This document shows, piece after piece, positions 15,325-19,698 of a stretch of 19,698 bases of DNA. Source of the DNA: Bacillota bacterium (lineage in GTDB: Bacteria > Bacillota > Clostridia > Lachnospirales > Lachnospiraceae); assembly GCA_022717655.1 (NCBI GenBank), contig JAIIAN010000036.1, forward strand, positions 1 through 19,698. Direction: 5' to 3'. Below the pieces are notes generated by a model. That model was not told where the DNA came from. It worked only from the letters and a program-made list of their open reading frames with translations, and did not search any database. Position numbers and translations under genes: made by a program. Each line of letters starts with the position of its first letter. Position 1 is the stretch's first letter.

Positions 15325-16263
15325 ATGCCGTTTAATCAGAAACCACAGAAATTCAATGCAAATATTAACACAGTTGAAATCGGCTGCGGGGACAAAGCAA
15401 TCAAATTAGGAGGAGAATGTACATATCCTTTCTATACATTTGATGCGCCAATGGAAAACGCACCAAAAATTGGTGTAGAAGTTTCCGACCTTGGACTTGC
15501 AGACGTACCTGGAATCCAGGAATATTATGCCGGTGCAACAACAATCGGTGAAATCGCTAAAAAGGCAGAAGCAATGGAAGGTGCGGACTTTGTTTGCTTA
15601 CGTCTTGAAGGTGGAGACCCGAATGGTGAAAACAAATCCATCGAAGAACTGATTGCTGTTGTAAAAGAAGTTGGCGAAGCAGTTACCTGTCCTTTAGTTG
15701 TTGAAGGATGTAAAAATGTCGAAAAAGATTCTGAATTACTCCCGAAAGTAGCAGAAGCTCTTCAGGGTAAAAATGTTTTAATCCTTTCTGCAAGAGAAGA
15801 AAACTATAAAGCTGTCGGAGCAGCAGCAGGACTTGCTTATAACCAGAAAGTTGGAGCAGAATCCGCTGTAGATATCAACCTTGCAAAACAGTTAAACGTA
15901 GTATTAACACAGTTAGGTGTACAGGCAGAAAACGTAGTTATGAACGTAGGTTCTGCAGCAGTTGGTTATGGTTTCGAATATGTAGTATCTACTATGGACC
16001 GTATCAAAGGTGCAGCTCTTTCTCAGGATGACAAACAGTTACAGATGCCAATCATCACTCCTGTAGCTGACGAGGCTTGGAACGTAAAAGAAGCAATGGC
16101 TTCAGAAGCAGATATGCCGGAATGGGGACCAGCAGAAGACAGAGGAATTAGTATGGAAGTACAGACAGCAGCAGCAGTTCTGGCTTCTGGTTCAGATGCT
16201 GTCATCCTGAAACATCCTAAGTCTGTTGCAACTATTTCCAAAATGATTAAAGAATTAATGTAA
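15325..16263 (+). CDS. acsD: Corrinoid iron-sulfur protein, small subunit
   Basis: This 312-aa TIM-barrel protein is the small (beta) subunit of the corrinoid iron-sulfur protein, which accepts the methyl group from AcsE and delivers it to AcsB. The sequence shows the CdhD/AcsD family pattern: an N-terminal FNQKPQKFNANINTVEIG segment, repeated beta/alpha units such as GADFVCLRLEGGDPNGENK and PLVVEGCKNVEKD, and a C-terminal region with DEAWNVKEA and SGSDAVILKHPKS. It contains no iron-sulfur motif, as expected for this subunit. The ribosome site aaggagg (15308-15314) precedes the ATG by 10 bases. The large-subunit gene follows 28 bases later, consistent with 1:1 production of the heterodimer. 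Confidence 0.95.
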   Translation: MPFNQKPQKFNANINTVEIGCGDKAIKLGGECTYPFYTFDAPMENAPKIGVEVSDLGLADVPGIQEYYAGATTIGEIAKKAEAMEGADFVCLRLEGGDPNGENKSIEELIAVVKEVGEAVTCPLVVEGCKNVEKDSELLPKVAEALQGKNVLILSAREENYKAVGAAAGLAYNQKVGAESAVDINLAKQLNVVLTQLGVQAENVVMNVGSAAVGYGFEYVVSTMDRIKGAALSQDDKQLQMPIITPVADEAWNVKEAMASEADMPEWGPAEDRGISMEVQTAAAVLASGSDAVILKHPKSVATISKMIKELM

Positions 16264-16291
16264 TCGTAAGAAACAGGAGGATAAAAAACAA

Positions 16292-17638
16292 ATGGGATTA
16301 TCAGGTATTCAAATCTTTAAAATGACACCAAAAAAGAACTGTAAGGAGTGCGGATGCCCTACTTGTATGGCTTTCTCAATGAAAGTTGCTCAGGGTGCTA
16401 TGGATATTTCACAGTGTCCACACATGTCCGAAGATGCTCTGGCTCAGTTATCAGAGGCTACTGCACCGCCAATGAAAACAGTTAAAATCGGTGCCGGTGA
16501 AAATGAATTCTCTTTAGGTGGAGAAACTGTTCTGTTCAGACATGAAAAAACTTATGTAAGCAAAACAAGATATGCAGTATCTTTATGCTCATGTATGGAC
16601 GACGCCGCAATCGATGCAAAGCTGGCAGAAATTCCGAAAGTGGATTATGAACGTATCGGTGAAAGAATGTTTGCTGAATTAGTATATGTAAACTATGCAG
16701 CAGATACAGACAAAGACAGATATGTTGAAATCGTAAAGAAAGCAGCAGCTTTAAACAGAACACTGATTCTGGGATGTAAAGATGTAGAGCTTGCAAAAGC
16801 AGCTCTTGAAGTTTGTAAAGAAGCAAAACCAGTATTAAACGGTGCTGATGCATCAAACTATGCTGAGATGAGCGCAGTTGCTACAGAAGCAGGTGTTGTA
16901 CTTGGCGTAACTGGAAAAGACTTAAATGAATTATATGATACTGTTGCAGCTCTGGAAAAAGCAGGAAACAAAAACCTGATTCTGGATGTTGGAACTGCTT
17001 CTATCAAAGAAGCTTACGGCAATGCTGTACAGATTCGTCGTGCAGCAGTAAAAGATCAGGATAGAACATTCGGATATCCGACTCTGGTTAATGTTGCAGC
17101 ACTTGCACATGGTGACAGAGTAATGCAGCAGGCACTGTTATCTATGTTCACAATGAAATACGGTTCTATCGTAGTAGTAGAAACTCTGGATTATGCAGAG
17201 GCTCTTCCATTATTTGGATTAAGACAGAACGTATTTACAGACCCACAGAAACCAATGAAAGTAGAACCAGGTATCTACGCACTCAACGGAGCAGACGAAA
17301 ACTCCTTATGTCTTACAACTGTAGACTTCGCTCTTACATACTTCGTTGTTTCCGGTGAGTTAGAGCGTTCTGGTGTACCTTGCAACCTGATTATCAGTGA
17401 TGCAGGTGGACTTTCCGTTCTGACAGCATGGGCAGCAGGAAAACTTTCTTCTACATCTGTAGCAAAATACATTCAGGAAAATGTAGAAGATAAAGTAAAA
17501 TGCAGAAAACTGGTTATTCCGGGTAAAGTTGCTGTATTAAAGGGTGACCTTGAAGCAAAATTACCAGGATGGGAAATTATTGTTGCACCTCTTGAGGCTG
17601 TACAGTTAGTTAAATTCTTAAAAGACCTGACTGCATAA
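16292..17638 (+). CDS. acsC: Corrinoid iron-sulfur protein, large subunit
   Basis: This 448-aa large (gamma) subunit of the corrinoid iron-sulfur protein carries a [4Fe-4S] cluster and the cobalamin that shuttles the methyl group between AcsE and AcsB. The N-terminal cluster motif is at C17, C20, C25 and C42, the same positions as in Moorella, with an extra cysteine at 22. The middle forms a TIM barrel (for example AALNRTLILGCKDVELAKAA) and the C-terminal part (about 325-448, with ISDAGGLSVLTAWAAGKLS) is the B12-binding domain. The ribosome site is caggagg (16275-16281). It follows acsD after a 28-base gap with no hairpin, whereas a hairpin follows its own stop. It is complete, with no missing ligand. 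Confidence 0.96.
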   Translation: MGLSGIQIFKMTPKKNCKECGCPTCMAFSMKVAQGAMDISQCPHMSEDALAQLSEATAPPMKTVKIGAGENEFSLGGETVLFRHEKTYVSKTRYAVSLCSCMDDAAIDAKLAEIPKVDYERIGERMFAELVYVNYAADTDKDRYVEIVKKAAALNRTLILGCKDVELAKAALEVCKEAKPVLNGADASNYAEMSAVATEAGVVLGVTGKDLNELYDTVAALEKAGNKNLILDVGTASIKEAYGNAVQIRRAAVKDQDRTFGYPTLVNVAALAHGDRVMQQALLSMFTMKYGSIVVVETLDYAEALPLFGLRQNVFTDPQKPMKVEPGIYALNGADENSLCLTTVDFALTYFVVSGELERSGVPCNLIISDAGGLSVLTAWAAGKLSSTSVAKYIQENVEDKVKCRKLVIPGKVAVLKGDLEAKLPGWEIIVAPLEAVQLVKFLKDLTA

Positions 17639-17657
17639 TGATTTTTTAGAATCACCT

Positions 17658-17684
17658 TTCCGGGGAGACCTGTTCTCCCTGGAA
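17658..17684 (+). other. Intercistronic stem-loop between acsC and acsE
   Basis: An 11-bp stem (17658-17668 with 17674-17684, one G-U) has a tight 5-base loop and a G/C-rich core. It is followed by ttgtaagaat, so there is no real U-tract. A T-run lies before the stem (17642-17647) rather than after it. It resembles the other stem-loops of this operon. Confidence 0.65.
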
Positions 17685-17720
17685 TTGTAAGAATAACATG
17701 AAAAAAAGGAGAACAAAGTT

Positions 17721-18506
17721 ATGGCAAAATTTGTTACAATCGGTGAAAGACTTTCCACCACAGCTCCAGCAGTAAACAAAGCATTTTTAGAAAGAGATGC
17801 AGAACCAATCTTAAAAAGAGCAAAACAGCAGCTTGATGCAGGTGCTGTATACCTTGATGTTAACATCGGACCTGCAGAAGGATATGGTCCGGAACTGATG
17901 AAATGGGCTGTTCAGCTCCTTCAGGAAAACTTTGACAACGTTCCGCTTGCTCTGGATACTTCTAACAAAGAAGCAATCGAAGCAGGTATCTCTGTATACA
18001 ACCGTGCAAAAGGAAAACCAATCGTAAACTCCGCTGATGCAGCAGGAAGAATCGAATACGTTGACCTTGCAGCAGCAAACGATGCAATCGTTATCGCACT
18101 TTGCAATGGTGAAGGAATCGCAAGAGACAATGACGAACGTATGGGATATTTACAGACACTGCTCGAAAGAGGTTTAGAGCATGGAATGGAAGAAACAGAT
18201 CTGTGGTTTGACCCGCTGTTCCTGGTTGTAAAAGGTATGCAGGACAAACAGATGGAAGTTCTTGAATTCATCAAAATGATTTCTGACATGGGACTGAATT
18301 CTACAGGCGGTCTGTCCAATAACTCAAACGGTATGCCAAAACACATTCGTCCAATCATGGATTCTGCTTTAGTAGCTATGGGTATGATGAACGGTCTGAC
18401 ATCCGCAATTGTTAACCCGAATGACCTTCGTCTGATGGAAACAATCAAATCTTGTGATGTATTTAAAAACAACACATTATATGCAGATTCTTATCTGGAA
18501 CTGTAA
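17721..18506 (+). CDS. acsE: Methyl-tetrahydrofolate:corrinoid iron-sulfur protein methyltransferase
   Basis: AcsE (MeTr) moves the methyl group from methyl-tetrahydrofolate, the product of MetF, onto the Co(I) centre of AcsC/AcsD. It is a 261-aa pterin-binding TIM barrel, within a residue or two of the Moorella enzyme. Pterin-binding signatures include GAVYLDVNIGP (41-51), PLALDTSNKEA (with D79), IVNSADAAGR, and DPLFLVVKG. The GLSNNSNGMP loop contains the asparagine that in Moorella contacts the pterin N5 and methyl group. The ribosome site is aaaggag, 8 bases before the ATG. It lies between acsC and acsV, which act on the same corrinoid. Confidence 0.96.
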   Translation: MAKFVTIGERLSTTAPAVNKAFLERDAEPILKRAKQQLDAGAVYLDVNIGPAEGYGPELMKWAVQLLQENFDNVPLALDTSNKEAIEAGISVYNRAKGKPIVNSADAAGRIEYVDLAAANDAIVIALCNGEGIARDNDERMGYLQTLLERGLEHGMEETDLWFDPLFLVVKGMQDKQMEVLEFIKMISDMGLNSTGGLSNNSNGMPKHIRPIMDSALVAMGMMNGLTSAIVNPNDLRLMETIKSCDVFKNNTLYADSYLEL

Positions 18507-18551
18507 TCTACAGAAGTTAAAATAGGTAAGAAAATCTGGGCAGTAATTAAC

Positions 18552-18582
18552 GAGAGAAGCAGATGTTATGTCTGCTTCTCTC
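18552..18582 (+). other. Intercistronic stem-loop between acsE and acsV
   Basis: A perfect 12-bp stem (18552-18563 with 18571-18582) encloses a 7-base loop. It is followed by cgattaaaaag, with no T-run. It is the most stable-looking of the operon's internal stem-loops and may lower acsV relative to acsE or protect the upstream message. Confidence 0.75.
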
Positions 18583-18613
18583 CGATTAAAAAGAATCAGA
18601 AAGGCGAATTCCT

Positions 18614-19698
18614 ATGTTTAAAGTGACTTTTAAGTTTGAAGGGGCGGAAGATGTTATCACTTATGCCCAGGAAGGAGAAAACCTTCTCGAAATCGCAAGA
18701 AAGAGCAATGTAGCAATTGATGCACCTTGTTCTGGAAATGCATCCTGTGGAAAATGTCGAGTAAAATTAATCGGAGGAGAGATTGATTCTCCGAAAACCC
18801 GTCATATCACAGATGAAGAATATGCAGAAGGCTGGAGACTGGCCTGCGTAAGCAAAGTAACCGGAGATGTAGAAGTACAGGTACCGGATATTGCATCTGC
18901 CTACAGAAGCCGTATGAAAGTTGCTGATTTAAGTTCTAAAGAAGAAATTGCAATTTTCGAAAAAGCAAAATCAGATGTAGAATCAGCAGGAATTTCTCTG
19001 ACAAACAGCCTGGATATTATTAATGTTAAAATGAATGTGCCGACTCTGGATGACACGATGCCGGATAATGAACGTCTGGTTCGTGCAATCAAAAAACAGA
19101 CAGGAATTAAAAAAGTACGGATGCCATATTCAGTACTGCGTAAAATTTCTTATGTTTTCAGAGAAAGCAATTTTGAAGTACAGTGTGTTATTAGAAGCAC
19201 AGAAAATGATATTTTTATTTATGATGTCTATAAAAAAGATGAAAAAGTGGTAATCGGAGGACTGGCAATTGATATTGGAACAACAACCGTTTCTGCTTTA
19301 TTAATTGATATGAAATCTGGAGAAATTCTTGGAAAGGCTTCTTCTGGAAATGGACAGATTCGATATGGAGCAGATGTTATCAATCGTATTATTGAATCTA
19401 TGAAACCAGGTGGAAGTGAGAAACTTCAAAAAGCGGTAATTCAGGAGACAATCAATCCAATGATTCAGCAGATGTGCCGTGCAAGTGGATTTAAACCGGA
19501 ACATATCTATCGTTTAAGCATTGCTTCTAATACAACAATGAATCATCTGCTTACAGGAATGAACGGAGATCCAATTCGTATGGAACCGTATATTCCTACT
19601 TTTTATAAAACAAATTCTTTATTTGCCTCAGATATTGGAATTCAGGTAAATCCAGATGCTCATATTATTATGGCTCCGAATATCGGAAGCTATGTAGG
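18614..19698 (+). CDS. acsV: Reductive activator of the corrinoid iron-sulfur protein (RACo-like), partial
   Basis: The reading frame from ATG 18614 is open to the window edge (361 codons), so the C-terminus is missing. The N-terminal domain is a [2Fe-2S] ferredoxin fold with C39, C45, C48 and C78 (CX5CX2C plus a distant Cys). After a linker of about 125 residues, an ASKHA-type ATPase region begins with AIDIGTTTVSALLID and includes SIASNTTMNHLL. This two-part layout is that of RACo-type activators, which use ATP and low-potential electrons to reduce inactive Co(II) in AcsC/AcsD back to Co(I). The full-length family is usually about 600 aa or more, so roughly half is visible. The ribosome site (gaaagg, 18599-18604) is moderate. 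Position after acsE supports the assignment. Confidence 0.93.
   Translation, partial: MFKVTFKFEGAEDVITYAQEGENLLEIARKSNVAIDAPCSGNASCGKCRVKLIGGEIDSPKTRHITDEEYAEGWRLACVSKVTGDVEVQVPDIASAYRSRMKVADLSSKEEIAIFEKAKSDVESAGISLTNSLDIINVKMNVPTLDDTMPDNERLVRAIKKQTGIKKVRMPYSVLRKISYVFRESNFEVQCVIRSTENDIFIYDVYKKDEKVVIGGLAIDIGTTTVSALLIDMKSGEILGKASSGNGQIRYGADVINRIIESMKPGGSEKLQKAVIQETINPMIQQMCRASGFKPEHIYRLSIASNTTMNHLLTGMNGDPIRMEPYIPTFYKTNSLFASDIGIQVNPDAHIIMAPNIGSYV

Noticed and set aside
17642..17684. Terminator after acsC
   Set aside because: The stem is good, but the T-run precedes it and none follows, so it is listed as an intercistronic stem-loop instead.

Overview
The window reads as chromosome from a low-GC, Gram-positive anaerobic acetogen. 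The protein sequences and codon use fit Lachnospiraceae, most like a Blautia-type gut acetogen; the genus is an inference from recall, not a search. More than half of the window is a co-directional Wood-Ljungdahl (reductive acetyl-CoA) carbonyl-branch operon.

Layout. (1) 16-2906: a membrane-fusion adaptor and a MacB/FtsX-type ABC permease, the end of an efflux operon whose ATPase is not in view. (2) 3004-3047: a strong bidirectional terminator between convergent genes. (3) 3046-3885, minus strand: an aldo/keto reductase with an intact catalytic tetrad. (4) 3910-3964: a perfect 22-bp inverted repeat between the divergent aldo/keto reductase and sbcD. (5) 4081-7837: sbcD and sbcC, overlapping. 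(6) From a near-consensus promoter at 7863-7891 to the right edge: eleven plus-strand genes. These are a His/Cys-rich small protein, cooT (59 aa), metF, cooC, acsA, a second cooC-like gene (acsF), acsB, acsD, acsC, acsE and acsV, the last one cut by the window end.

How the operon works together. MetF makes methyl-tetrahydrofolate. AcsE passes the methyl group to the cobalamin of the corrinoid iron-sulfur protein AcsC/AcsD, and AcsV reductively reactivates that corrinoid when it is oxidised. AcsA reduces CO2 to CO at a Ni-Fe-S cluster. AcsB joins CO, methyl and CoA into acetyl-CoA on its Ni-Ni-[4Fe-4S] A-cluster. AcsA and AcsB need nickel, and the operon carries a matching nickel set: CooT, two CxC-bearing CooC-type ATPases placed directly before acsA and acsB, and the His/Cys-rich leader protein, which I propose as an unrecognised nickel handler.

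The most interesting points are the His/Cys-rich protein heading the operon, a recurring series of intercistronic stem-loops without U-tracts (after cooT, cooC, acsA, acsB, acsC and acsE), the TTG start of acsB, and a metF with no adjacent metV. No tRNA, rRNA, CRISPR, insertion sequence or gene-free stretch over 300 bases was seen.
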